Assembly: GCA_963730395.1 (NCBI GenBank)
Contig: CAVSSK010000009.1
Location: 1 to 64,000 of the forward strand
From: Bog-473 sp963730395
GTDB taxonomy: Bacteria > Actinomycetota > Acidimicrobiia > Acidimicrobiales > RAAP-2
DNA: 64,000 nucleotides
Reading direction: 5' to 3'
Made by a program: the position numbers and the translations under genes. This document shows, in pieces, positions 55,946 to 64,000 of this stretch. The notes below the pieces were generated by a model, which was given only the letters and a program-made list of their open reading frames with translations, made no database searches and was not told where the DNA came from. The first letter of the stretch is position 1. Each line of letters starts with the position of its first letter.

Positions 55946-57858
55946 CCCCACCACGTCCGACTCAGCATGAAGGCGATGATGAGGGCCATGCCCAGGGCGA
56001 TCCCCAGCGCGTAGTTGCGGGCGTACCCCGTCTGCAGCCGGCGCGCCGCGGTGCCGGTGGCCTTGGCCAGGTGCGCGGTGCCGTTGACGGCGCCGTCGAT
56101 CACGCGGGCGTCGACCACCCAGGCGCAGAACGTGGCCAGGCGCTGGCCCGGCCGCCCGATGACGGTGTCGTAGAAGTCGTCCCAGTACCAGACCCGCTGC
56201 AGGAACTGCGGCTCCAGAGCCGGCTTGTCCACCTCCGCGCCCCGCCACAGCCAGACGGCCACGATCACGCCGATCACCGCCGCCGCGATGTCGGTCAGGG
56301 CCAGCGCCCACAGGGACCCGGCGCCCAGGTTGTCGTTGTAGAGCGTGCCGCTGAACACGGGGGTCAGCCAGCTCTCGAGGTTGTGCGTGTGGACCCAGGG
56401 CAGGTCGAGCACGCCGCCGAAGAAGGCGAAGAAGGCGAGGATCACGAGCGGGACGCGCATGATCCAAGGCGACTCGTGCGGGGTGTGCAACGGCGGCTCG
56501 CCGTGCGGTCCCGGCTTGTCGAAGCGGGGCTCGCCCCCGAAGGCGAGCACCTCCAACCGGCTCATGTAGTACGCCGTGAGCACGGCGGTGACGAGCCCGA
56601 TGACCCAGAGCACCTTGTAGTGGGCGAACACGTTGTCGAGCACGTCGCCCTTGGCCCAGAAGCCCGACAGCGGCGGGATGCCGGCGATGGCGAGGAAGCC
56701 GATCGTGAAGGTGACGGTCGTCCACTTCATGTAGCGGCGCAGCGCACCCATGCGCTTGAGGTCCTGCTCGTCCTCGAGCCCGTGGATGACCGAGCCCGCC
56801 CCGAGGAACAGCAGGCCCTTGAAGAACGCGTGCATGACCATGAGGAAGATGGCCGCGATGTAGGCACCGGTGCCGACGGCCAGCACCATGTAGCCGATCT
56901 GCGACACCGTCGAGAAGGCGAGCACCTTCTTGATGTCCTGCTGGGCGCAGGCGATGGTCGCCGCGACGAAGGCGGTCACGGCCCCGATGGAGGCGATCAC
57001 CTCCATCCCCGGTGTGGTCAGGTGCAGCAGCGGGTTCATCCGGCACAGCAGGTAGACCCCGGCCGTGACCATCGTGGCGGCGTGGATGAGGGCCGAGACC
57101 GGCGTCGGGCCCTCCATGGCGTCGGGCAGCCAGTTGAACAACGGGATCTGGGCCGACTTGCCCGTGGCGGCCAGGAACAGCAGCAGCACCGCCGCCGTCG
57201 CCGTCCCGCCGCCCAGGTGCGACAGCTGCCCGAAGATGCCGCCGCCGGGGCCGCTCTCGTACTGGATCGTCCCGGTCTTCTCGAATATCAGGAAGATGGC
57301 GAGCAGGAACCCGGCGTCACCGATGCGGTTGTAGATGAACGCCTTCTTGCCGGCCGAGGCGGCCGACTCGCGCTGGAACCAGAAGGCGACCAGCCAGTAG
57401 GAGCAGACGCCGACGCCCTCCCAGCCCACGAACGTGAGCAACAGGTTGTCCCCCAGCACCAGCAGGAGCATGGAGAACACGAAGAGATTCAGGTAGATGA
57501 AGAACTTCGAGTAGTCCCGGTCTCCCTTCATGTACCCGATGGAGTACAGGTGGATGAGCGCGCTGACGCCGGTGACGAACATGCACATCGTCATCGACAG
57601 CGGGTCGACCAGGGTCCCGACGGGGACCGACAGCCCGCCGGACTGGAACCACGTGAAGTAGTTGTGGACGACGACGCGGTGGTCGGCGGGCAGGCCGATG
57701 AGGCCCGCCAGCACGATGCAGGCCACGACGAACGCCCCGCCCACCGCGATCGTGCCGACCCAGCCGGCCGCCGGGTCGCCGATGCGGCGCCCGAAGGCGA
57801 CGAGGAAGAGGAAGCCCGCGAGGGGGAACAGCAGCATGAGGTACGCGGCGTGGACCAC
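55942..57858 (-). CDS. nuoL: NADH-quinone oxidoreductase subunit L
   Basis: An intact 638-residue distal antiporter-like subunit with the long C-terminal lateral helix. The conserved Glu and Lys lie in FVGWEGVGVCSYWLVAFW and SAQIPLFNWLPDAMEGPTPV. The mid-membrane Lys is in KKVLAFSTVSQIGYMVLAVG. The piston-like C-terminus (ALGIALGMALIIAFML) is present. GTG 57858 is 3 nt after the nuoK stop. Confidence 0.96.
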   Translation of the reverse strand: MVHAAYLMLLFPLAGFLFLVAFGRRIGDPAAGWVGTIAVGGAFVVACIVLAGLIGLPADHRVVVHNYFTWFQSGGLSVPVGTLVDPLSMTMCMFVTGVSALIHLYSIGYMKGDRDYSKFFIYLNLFVFSMLLLVLGDNLLLTFVGWEGVGVCSYWLVAFWFQRESAASAGKKAFIYNRIGDAGFLLAIFLIFEKTGTIQYESGPGGGIFGQLSHLGGGTATAAVLLLFLAATGKSAQIPLFNWLPDAMEGPTPVSALIHAATMVTAGVYLLCRMNPLLHLTTPGMEVIASIGAVTAFVAATIACAQQDIKKVLAFSTVSQIGYMVLAVGTGAYIAAIFLMVMHAFFKGLLFLGAGSVIHGLEDEQDLKRMGALRRYMKWTTVTFTIGFLAIAGIPPLSGFWAKGDVLDNVFAHYKVLWVIGLVTAVLTAYYMSRLEVLAFGGEPRFDKPGPHGEPPLHTPHESPWIMRVPLVILAFFAFFGGVLDLPWVHTHNLESWLTPVFSGTLYNDNLGAGSLWALALTDIAAAVIGVIVAVWLWRGAEVDKPALEPQFLQRVWYWDDFYDTVIGRPGQRLATFCAWVVDARVIDGAVNGTAHLAKATGTAARRLQTGYARNYALGIALGMALIIAFMLSRTWWG

Positions 57859-57861
57859 TGG

Positions 57862-58167
57862 TCAGCCCTTCAGCGAGTCCAGGTCGTCCGCCACCGTGGT
57901 GGCCCGGCGGCGGAAGTTGGTCACCACGATGCCGAGGCCGACCACGACCTCGGCCGCTGCGACCACGAGCACGAAGAAGACGACGGCCTGGCCGCCGATG
58001 TCGTGCAGCATGCGGGCGAAGGTGACGAAGGTGAGGTTGGCGGCGTTGAGCATGAGCTCGATGCACATGAACATGATCAGCACGTTGCGCCGCACCAGCA
58101 GGCCGATGGCGCCGATGGTGAAGACGATGGCGGCCAGGCCGAGGTACCAGGCTCCCGACAGGCTCAT
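57862..58167 (-). CDS. nuoK: NADH-quinone oxidoreductase subunit K
   Basis: An intact 101-residue three-helix subunit. The buried glutamates of the proton path are in MFMCIELMLNAANL and VAAAEVVVGLGIVV. The length is the family norm. ATG 58167 overlaps the nuoJ stop by 4 nt. Confidence 0.97.
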   Translation of the reverse strand: MSLSGAWYLGLAAIVFTIGAIGLLVRRNVLIMFMCIELMLNAANLTFVTFARMLHDIGGQAVVFFVLVVAAAEVVVGLGIVVTNFRRRATTVADDLDSLKG

Positions 58168-58790
58168 GCCGAGAGCTCGCCCTGGGTGGTGTCCTCGTGG
58201 TCGGCGTGGACGGTCGGAGGCCGGCGGGCCAGCACGACCGCGCCCACCACGGCGATCACGAGGAGCGCGGCGGTGGCCTCGAACGCGAACAGGTAGGTGG
58301 TGAACAGCTGCTTGCCCAGCTGGGCCGGCTCACCCGCCGGCGAGCCGGGACCGGCGACGCGACCCTGAATGGGGCCCACGACCTGCTGGGCGCCGGTGAC
58401 CCAGTGCGCGGTGGCCGCCATGGCCAGGATGCCGCCGAGCGTGATGATGGAGAAGACGAAGGCGAGCGGGCGCTGCCCGATCAGCGGCTCGACGTTGATG
58501 TCCTCGGCGCGGTCCACGCCGAGGAACATGATCACGAAGAGGAACAGGACGACGATGGCGCCCGCGTAGACGATGATCTGGACCGCGGCGAGGAAGTCCG
58601 CCTGCTGCTCGATGAAGAGCACGGCGACACCGAAGAGCGTCATGACGAGGCTCAGGGCAGCGTGCACGGGGTTGCGGGACGTGACCACGCCGACGGCGCC
58701 GACCAGGATCACCGCCGCCGCTGCGGCGAAGACCAGGATGTCGGGCCAGGTGGGGCGCGTCGAAGCCAGGACCAGGGCGACGTGGGGCAT
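58164..58790 (-). CDS. nuoJ: NADH-quinone oxidoreductase subunit J
   Basis: An intact 208-residue five-helix membrane subunit. It shows NPVHAALSLVMTLFGVAVLF, then FLAAVQIIVYAGAIVVLFLF, the pi-bulge helix that couples quinone reduction to proton pumping. The charged C-terminal tail is longer than in E. coli. ATG 58790 is 3 nt after nuoI. Confidence 0.95.
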   Translation of the reverse strand: MPHVALVLASTRPTWPDILVFAAAAAVILVGAVGVVTSRNPVHAALSLVMTLFGVAVLFIEQQADFLAAVQIIVYAGAIVVLFLFVIMFLGVDRAEDINVEPLIGQRPLAFVFSIITLGGILAMAATAHWVTGAQQVVGPIQGRVAGPGSPAGEPAQLGKQLFTTYLFAFEATAALLVIAVVGAVVLARRPPTVHADHEDTTQGELSA

Positions 58791-58793
58791 GGG

Positions 58794-59705
58794 TCAGTCG
58801 CTCCCCTCGGGTTCGAACCCGGTCCCGCCGTCGACCGCGCCGATCCGCGCCGTCCCGCCCGTCTCGGCTTCCGCCTTGGCCTCGGCCTTGGCCGCCTTGC
58901 GCTTGGCCCGCAAGTCCTTCATGCGGGCCCGGGTGGCGTCCATCTTCTTGCGGTTGCGCGCCGCGCCCTCCTTGGCCCGCCAGACGCGGCCCTGCATGCC
59001 GCGGTGCTCCAGCGGGATGTCCTCGTCGAGCAGGTGGGCCTCGAGCACCTGGCGCAGCGGCTTGTTCCCGGTGGCCGCGTCGTCGCGCCGCCCGGACTGG
59101 CCGCCCTCGGGAGTGCGCACGCCGTAGCCCAGCTCGCCCGACCACTGGACCTCGCCCTCGTAGGCGGCGCTGCCCGACGGCGATGTGGCCCTCATCCAGC
59201 CCGACGTCATGGCGTCGTCGCCCTCGCGCCAGTCCTCCCACGGGAGCTTCTTCGGCGTCCCCTCGTCGTTCACCAGCAGCTCGTTCTTGGTGTAGATGGC
59301 GTCGGAGCGGTTGGTGAAGGAGAACTCGAACAACTTGGACTCGGTGATGGCCTCGGTCGGACAGGCCTCCACGCACATGTCGCAATGGATGCAGCGCAAG
59401 TAGTTGATCTCGTAGACGTAGCCATAGCGCTCGCCCGGCGACACGGGGTGATCGGGTGGGTTGTCCAGCCCGCGCACGTAGATGCAGTCGGCCGGGCACA
59501 CGCCTGCGCACAGCTCGCAGCCGATGCACTTCTCCATCCCGTCCTCGTAGCGGTTGAGGACGTGGCGGCCGTGCTGGCGCGGGAACTTGGGCTTCTTCTC
59601 GTCAGGGTACGGCGTGGTGACCCGGGGCCGCGTCAGGTGTTGGAAGGTCAGCTTGAAGCCGCCCAGGAAGGACAGCTGGTCCTTCATCTCGTCACCCACG
59701 CCCAT
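58794..59705 (-). CDS. nuoI: NADH-quinone oxidoreductase subunit I, C-terminally extended
   Basis: The 8Fe ferredoxin-like subunit carrying clusters N6a and N6b. The two ligand sets are CIGCELCAGVCP and CIHCDMCVEACP (residues about 60-115). The first 160 residues match normal NuoI. A further 140 or so residues follow, ending in a Lys/Ala/Glu-rich helix (RMKDLRAKRKAAKAEAKAEA) with no recognised domain. ATG 59705 overlaps the nuoH stop by one base. Confidence 0.94.
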   Translation of the reverse strand: MGVGDEMKDQLSFLGGFKLTFQHLTRPRVTTPYPDEKKPKFPRQHGRHVLNRYEDGMEKCIGCELCAGVCPADCIYVRGLDNPPDHPVSPGERYGYVYEINYLRCIHCDMCVEACPTEAITESKLFEFSFTNRSDAIYTKNELLVNDEGTPKKLPWEDWREGDDAMTSGWMRATSPSGSAAYEGEVQWSGELGYGVRTPEGGQSGRRDDAATGNKPLRQVLEAHLLDEDIPLEHRGMQGRVWRAKEGAARNRKKMDATRARMKDLRAKRKAAKAEAKAEAETGGTARIGAVDGGTGFEPEGSD

Positions 59706-60985
59706 CAGTCCTCACCTCCCGGGATCGGCTCCACCGGGCTCAGCCGGGGTGCCCGCGTCACCCGACGGCCGATGACCGGGATGACCACGTCCTCCTCGCT
59801 GCGGCCCACGCCGAGCTGGTTGGCGCGCAGCAGGAGCAGCGAGGCCAGCACCACCACCGGCACCAGGATCAGGCCGCGCCAGCCCCAGGCGATGACGGCC
59901 GCCACCAGCAGCAGCCAGCCGAGGGTCATCGGGATGAGCCGCTTCCACCCGAGGTCCATGAGCTGGTCGTAGCGGAGTCGGGGCAGGGCGGCCCGGAACC
60001 AGACGTAGATGAAGCAGAAGGCCACCGTCTTGAGCAGGAAGTAGATGATCGGCATGTAGATGGTGGCCCCGGGGATGTGGAAGATGTAGCCGTTGGGGCC
60101 GCCGAAGAACAGCGTCACCACGATGGCCGACATCGTGATCGTGTTCATGAACTCGGCCAGGAAGAACAGGCCGAAGCGGATGGAGGAGTACTCGGTGTGG
60201 AAGCCGCCGACCAGCTCCTGCTCGGCCTCGGTCAGGTCGAAGGGGGGCCGCGTGAGCTCGGCCGTGATGGCGATCATGAAGAAGATGAAGGGCAGGAAGC
60301 CGAGCCGGATCAGGTTCCAGTTCCAGAAGCCGTCGGACTGGGAGAACACGATGGCCCGGGTGGAGAGCGAGTGGCTGACGAGGACCACCATGACCGTCGT
60401 CATGCCGAGCGCGGCCTCGTAGGAGATGACCTGCGCCGACGCCCGCACCGACCCCAGCAGCGGGTACTTCGAGCCCGACGACCAGCCGGCGAGCATGACG
60501 CCGTAGACCGCGATGCCCGACATGGCCAGCACGAGCAGGATCCCCATGGGCGGGTCGGCCACCTGGAGCTCGAAGGTGTAGTGGCCGATGGTGATGACGC
60601 CGCCCACGGGCACGACGGCGAAGATGAGCACGGCCGGGATCACCGAGAGGTAGGGCGCCAGCTTGAAGACGAAGGCGTCGGCCCGGTCGGGCAGCAGGTC
60701 CTCCTTGAAGACGAGCTTGGTCCCGTCGGCCAGCGTCTGCAGCAGCCCCCATGGCCCGGCCCGGTTCGGCCCCACCCGGCTCTGCATGTCCGAGATGACC
60801 TTGCGCTCGAACCAGATCATCAGCGCCGTGGCCACCAACAGCGCCACGAAGGCCACCAGGACCTTGATCAGCGTGATGACGACGACCTGCCAGTCGAGCC
60901 CGAAGTAGTACAGCGGATCGCCGTACCCGCTGTTCGCGGCGTGCGTCTGCACGGGGGCGGAAGAGCTGAGGAGGGCGGCGATCAC
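59705..60985 (-). CDS. nuoH: NADH-quinone oxidoreductase subunit H
   Basis: An intact 426-residue membrane subunit next to the quinone chamber. Landmarks are ERKVISDMQSRVGPNRAGPW, the acidic loop ELTRPPFDLTEAEQELVGGF and the RYDQLMDLGWKRLIP turn. The C-terminal tail of about 45 residues is polar. GTG 60985 lies 28 nt after the nuoG stop. Confidence 0.96.
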   Translation of the reverse strand: MIAALLSSSAPVQTHAANSGYGDPLYYFGLDWQVVVITLIKVLVAFVALLVATALMIWFERKVISDMQSRVGPNRAGPWGLLQTLADGTKLVFKEDLLPDRADAFVFKLAPYLSVIPAVLIFAVVPVGGVITIGHYTFELQVADPPMGILLVLAMSGIAVYGVMLAGWSSGSKYPLLGSVRASAQVISYEAALGMTTVMVVLVSHSLSTRAIVFSQSDGFWNWNLIRLGFLPFIFFMIAITAELTRPPFDLTEAEQELVGGFHTEYSSIRFGLFFLAEFMNTITMSAIVVTLFFGGPNGYIFHIPGATIYMPIIYFLLKTVAFCFIYVWFRAALPRLRYDQLMDLGWKRLIPMTLGWLLLVAAVIAWGWRGLILVPVVVLASLLLLRANQLGVGRSEEDVVIPVIGRRVTRAPRLSPVEPIPGGED

Positions 60986-61000
60986 GGCGACTCCGCCGTC

Positions 61001-61030
61001 ACACGGACTCCACTCACACGGACTCCACTC
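61001..61030. repeat. Perfect 2 x 15-bp tandem duplication across the nuoG stop
   Basis: The unit ACACGGACTCCACTC occurs twice head to tail with no mismatch. On the coding (minus) strand each copy reads GAGTGGAGTCCGTGT; the nuoG stop TGA falls at the junction between the two copies. A 15-bp duplication keeps frame, so the second copy repeats the residues V-E-S-V after the stop. Confidence 0.8.
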
Positions 61031-63898
61031 GCACGTCGGTCACAACCTGGCGGCTGTCGATGAGCGTCGCCACGGCGTTGCCGGGTGCGCTCTCGCCACC
61101 GGGCACGTTGAAGTCGATGGCGACGACGCCCCGGGCCACGCCCTCGTCGGACTCGGCGGCCAGGATCAGCTCCCCCCGGGCCGAGCGCACCTTGACACGG
61201 TCGCCGGTGACCGCGCCCAGGCGGTCGAGGTCGTAGGGGTTGGCCCGCACCACCAGTTCGGGCACGAGCGGGGTGAGCGACGGCGACCCGGTGACCGAGC
61301 TGCCGGCGTCGTAGAGGCGTCGACCCGCCACCAGGCGCAGCGAGTAGCTGTCGACCTTGGGGATCTGCAGCGGCTCGGGGCCGCCGGTAGCCGCTCCAGG
61401 TGAGCAGGGGCGGCGGGTTGCCCAGCTCGGCGGTGCGCACGGCGACGTGACCGCCGCTGCCGGTGCCGACGCGAGGCGGCGCCCCCTGGCGCTCCACCGA
61501 CTCGACGCCGGGCAGCGCCACCGGGTCGATCGGCTCCACGTCATGGTGATGGCCCTTCTCGCGGGCCAGCGGCACGAGGATCCCGTCGTGGGCGACGTCG
61601 GAGTGCAGGACCCGCTGCGTCAGCCCTCATACGCCGGCGCGGTGAGCGCCAGCTCCTCGCTGAGGTCGTCCTCGCTCATCACGCCGAGGTCGGCGCCGAG
61701 AGCGTCGGCCAGCTCGACCGCGATCATCCAGTCCGCCCAGGCGAACCCCGGGGGCGTGATCTTGGGCCCGAGGCGGCTCACGCGGCCCTCGATGTTGGTC
61801 GTCGTGCCGGGCCGCTCGTGGGACACCGCGCACGGCAGCACGACGTCGGCGTGCGCGTCGACGGACTCGGACGGGTGGCCCGTCACCGCCACCACGAAGT
61901 GGCCCGCCGAGAGCGCCTTGTCGGCCACGGCGCGGTCGGGGAAGTCGCTCAGGGGGTCGGCACCGAGCAGCACGAGCGCCCGCACCTGCTCGCCGCCGTC
62001 GTGCTCGCCCGCCATGGAGGCGAGGATGTCGGCCGTCGACAGCCCGACGCTCGCCGGCACCGAGCCCCAGGCGGCGGTGAAGCGGGCCCGACCCGCATCG
62101 AGGCTCACCCGGCCCGGCAGGATGCCGGGGGCCAGGCCCATGTCGAGGGCGCCGAACACGTTGCCGCGGCGCAGCGCCGGCAGGAAGGTCGCCTTGGGCA
62201 GCGCCCCAGCCAGGATGCGCAGCGCCTCGGCCGCCACCTCGCCCGACTCGGCGTAGGACGGGCGGCCGGCCACGACGACCACGCCCTCCCCCTCGGGGTG
62301 CGCCGTCAGGAGCGTGCGTGCCGCGTCGAGGGTGCCCGGCGCCAGGGCGGCGCCCTCGGGATGGGTTCCGAGCGCCGTGACCGCGGCGTCGTCGCCCGTG
62401 AGCGCCCGCGCCAGCGCCGGCGCGTCGCCCGGGCGCATGCGCAGGCTGGCCTCCGCCAGCGGGGTCAACGCGGTGGGCGCCGGGGAGATCTCGACCAGCG
62501 CGGTGGTGCCGCCGGCCACCGCCTCGCGCAGGCGGAGGAACAGCACGGGCAGCTCCTCTCGCAGATCGCCGGCCAGCGTCACGAGCACCGGTGCCGCGCA
62601 GGCGTCGTCGATGGTGGCGCGCGGCAGGCCCAGCACCAGGTCGGCGGGGAGCCCGTCTCCGAGCTGTGCGTCGACCGAGTCGGTTCCGACGACGCCCTTG
62701 GCCAGCTTCGCCCAGGCGTAGGCCGACTCGTTGGTCAGGCGGGCCCCGCCGATCACGGCCACCGCCCCGGGGCCGCCGGCGTCCTTGGCGGAGGCGATGC
62801 CCGCGGCCGCCGCGGCCAGGGCCTCGCCCCAGCTGACCGGGACCAGCTCGCCCTCCTTGCGGATGCGCGGCTCGACCAGGCGCCCGTGCTCGAATCGGCC
62901 CGTCTCGGCCGCCTCGCCGAGGAACTGGCCCCGGCTCACGCCCAGGCTGACCACCTGCGAGGCGGTGGCCGGGGCCACGTCGACGGCCTCATCGGCCAGC
63001 TCGACCGGCAGCGGGCCGGCGGCGATCTCGTCGCCGTTGACCGACTCGTAGGTGAAGCGGCCCTTGTCGCACAGCCAGCCGTGGTTGACCGGGTCCGAGT
63101 CGATGCCGAGCAACCGGGTCAGCCGGTTCTGCGACGACTGCACCGCCACCCGACACCCGACCGAGCAGGCCGTGCACGTGGACTCCACCTGATCGAGGTC
63201 CCAGGGGCGGGCGGTGAAGCGGTACGGCGTCGCAGTGAGCGCGCCGACCGGGCAGATCTGCACCGTGTTGCCGCTGAAGTAGGAGGAGAAGGGCTCGGTC
63301 GGGAACGTCGCGACCTCGACCACCTCGCCCCGGCCGGCGAAGTCGATCTGTGCCTCGCCCGCCACCTCGGCGGCGAAGCGGGTGCAGCGCGCGCACTGGA
63401 TGCAGCGCTCGCGATCGAGCAGCACGAGGTCGGAGATGGCGATGGGCTTCTCGAAGTGGCGCTTCTCCTCGACGAAGCGGCTCTCCCCCGGGCCGTAGGC
63501 GAGCGTCTGGTCCTGCAGCGGGCACTCGCCGCCCTTGTCGCACACGGGGCAGTCGAGCGGGTGGTTGGCCAGCAGGAACTCGAGCACCCCGTCCTGGGCC
63601 TTCTTGACCCGGTCGTTGACGGTGTCGACGACCATGCCGTCGCTGACCTGGACGAAGCAGGCCGGCGTCAGCGTGGCCCCGCGCGGGCCTTCGACGTCGA
63701 CGAGGCACATGCGGCACATGCCCACCGGCTCCATGCGCGGGTGGTAGCAGAAGCGCGGGATGTAGGTGCCGGCGCGCTCGGCGGCCGCGATGAGCAGCTC
63801 GCCCTCCTTCGCCGTGACCTCGCGCCCGTCGAGCGTGAAGGTGAGCCCCCCGATTCTCCCGAACCGGCCTCCTGGTCGGTCCTCGCCGTGTCAGTCAA
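61014..63898 (-). CDS. nuoG: NADH-quinone oxidoreductase subunit G (frameshifted)
   Basis: The large iron-sulfur subunit of the peripheral arm, about 960 residues. The ligand sets are CYHPRMEPVGMCRMC for [2Fe-2S] N1b, CPVCDKGGECPLQ and ERCIQCARCTRFA for the [4Fe-4S] clusters, and CTACSVGCRVAV with a later Cys in HGWLCDKGRF for the extra cluster. A long inactive molybdopterin-oxidoreductase-like region follows, with the C-terminal beta-barrel VRANPYDLDRLGAVTGDRVK. Frame breaks near 63843 (G run), 61625 and 61393. The start is TTG 63898, with AAGGAAGGGGGG upstream, overlapping nuoF by 8 nt. Confidence 0.94.
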
Positions 63899-64000
63899 AG
63901 GGGCACCCCCCTTCCTTGACGTGCACGAGGAACTCGTCGCGGAACATGCGGATGCCCGAGGCGATCGACGACGGGATGGAGGGGCCGAGCACGCAGATGG
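63891..64000 (-). CDS. nuoF: NADH-quinone oxidoreductase subunit F, C-terminal end (partial)
   Basis: The last 35 codons or so of NuoF, cut by the window edge. The visible end ICVLGPSIPSSIASGIRMFR followed by DEFLVHVKEGGCPF is the usual NuoF C-terminus after its [4Fe-4S] cluster N3 region; the Cys in ICVLG is the last cluster ligand. It overlaps the nuoG start by 8 nt, confirming gene order F-G-H-I-J-K-L-M-N. Confidence 0.92.
   Translation of the reverse strand, partial: ICVLGPSIPSSIASGIRMFRDEFLVHVKEGGCPFD

Noticed and set aside
58809..58820. GGGTTCGAACCC, which resembles a tRNA T-loop
   Set aside because: It lies inside the nuoI coding sequence (GFEPEG on the other strand), and no acceptor, D or anticodon stem can be formed around it. 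It is a coincidental palindrome.
1..64000. CRISPR arrays, insertion sequences, att sites, rRNA
   Set aside because: No regularly spaced repeats, transposase or integrase domains, long terminal inverted repeats or rRNA-like segments were seen on either strand.

Overview
The window comes from a high-GC actinobacterium. An Acidimicrobiia-type lineage is my best inference. It rests on a bcc-aa3 respiratory branch with a di-haem QcrC, an SCO6745-family protein, an NDMA-dependent alcohol dehydrogenase, a KstR-like regulator, alpha/beta-hydrolase-cyclase fusions and many leaderless promoters (TANNNT 6-8 nt before the start codon). I see no tRNA, rRNA, CRISPR array or transposase, and I recognise no 16S-level marker.

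Layout. 1-2.1 kb: a sulfur module (SQR-like flavoprotein, single-Cys DsrC/TusE protein, DsrE-like protein). 2.3-7.1 kb: an eroded accessory stretch (LysR regulator divergent from a drug-type MFS exporter, LuxR remnant, sulfotransferase, broken AlbA_2-like gene). 7.1-20.6 kb: catabolic and general genes (NDMA-ADH, cyclase-fold hydrolase, two divergent TetR genes, ABC exporter, amidohydrolase, alpha/beta hydrolase, DedA, GH1 glycosidase, VC0807 protein, enoyl-CoA hydratase). 20.7-25.6 kb: tatA, an MBL hydrolase, then the ctaC-ctaD-ctaF oxidase operon. 25.6-33.6 kb: transporter, VOC and ArsR-SRPBCC operon, a signalling cluster with two class III cyclases and a GGDEF protein, and two coupled SDRs. 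33.6-38.7 kb (minus strand): ctaE-qcrC-qcrA-qcrB, completing the bc1-aa3 branch, with an SCO6745 gene after it. 38.7-41.1 kb: a HelD-like ATPase. 41.2-46.4 kb: a tightly overlapped ybjQ-hemE-hemH-hemY-lnt operon. 47.0-52.2 kb: a fused membrane lysyltransferase-like protein with three small partners. 52.2-52.7 kb: a truncated signal peptidase gene. 52.7-64 kb (minus strand): complex I genes nuoF(partial)-G-H-I-J-K-L-M-N.

How it fits together. Complex I (nuo), the bc1 genes (qcrCAB) and cytochrome oxidase (ctaC/D/E/F) make most of an aerobic electron-transport chain. The hem operon supplies its haem. The SQR-like and sulfur-carrier genes could feed electrons from reduced sulfur. Most operons are translationally coupled through 1-8 nt overlaps (ATGA, GTGA, TAGTG).

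Quality warning. Roughly 45 single-base frameshifts break otherwise well conserved genes, including essential ones (ctaD, qcrB, hemE, hemH, nuoG), while nuoH-nuoN and the 47.0-50.7 kb genes are clean. I read most as sequence error and annotate those genes across the breaks. The LuxR remnant, the AlbA_2-like gene with two in-frame stops, and the truncated signal peptidase look genuinely decayed or rearranged.
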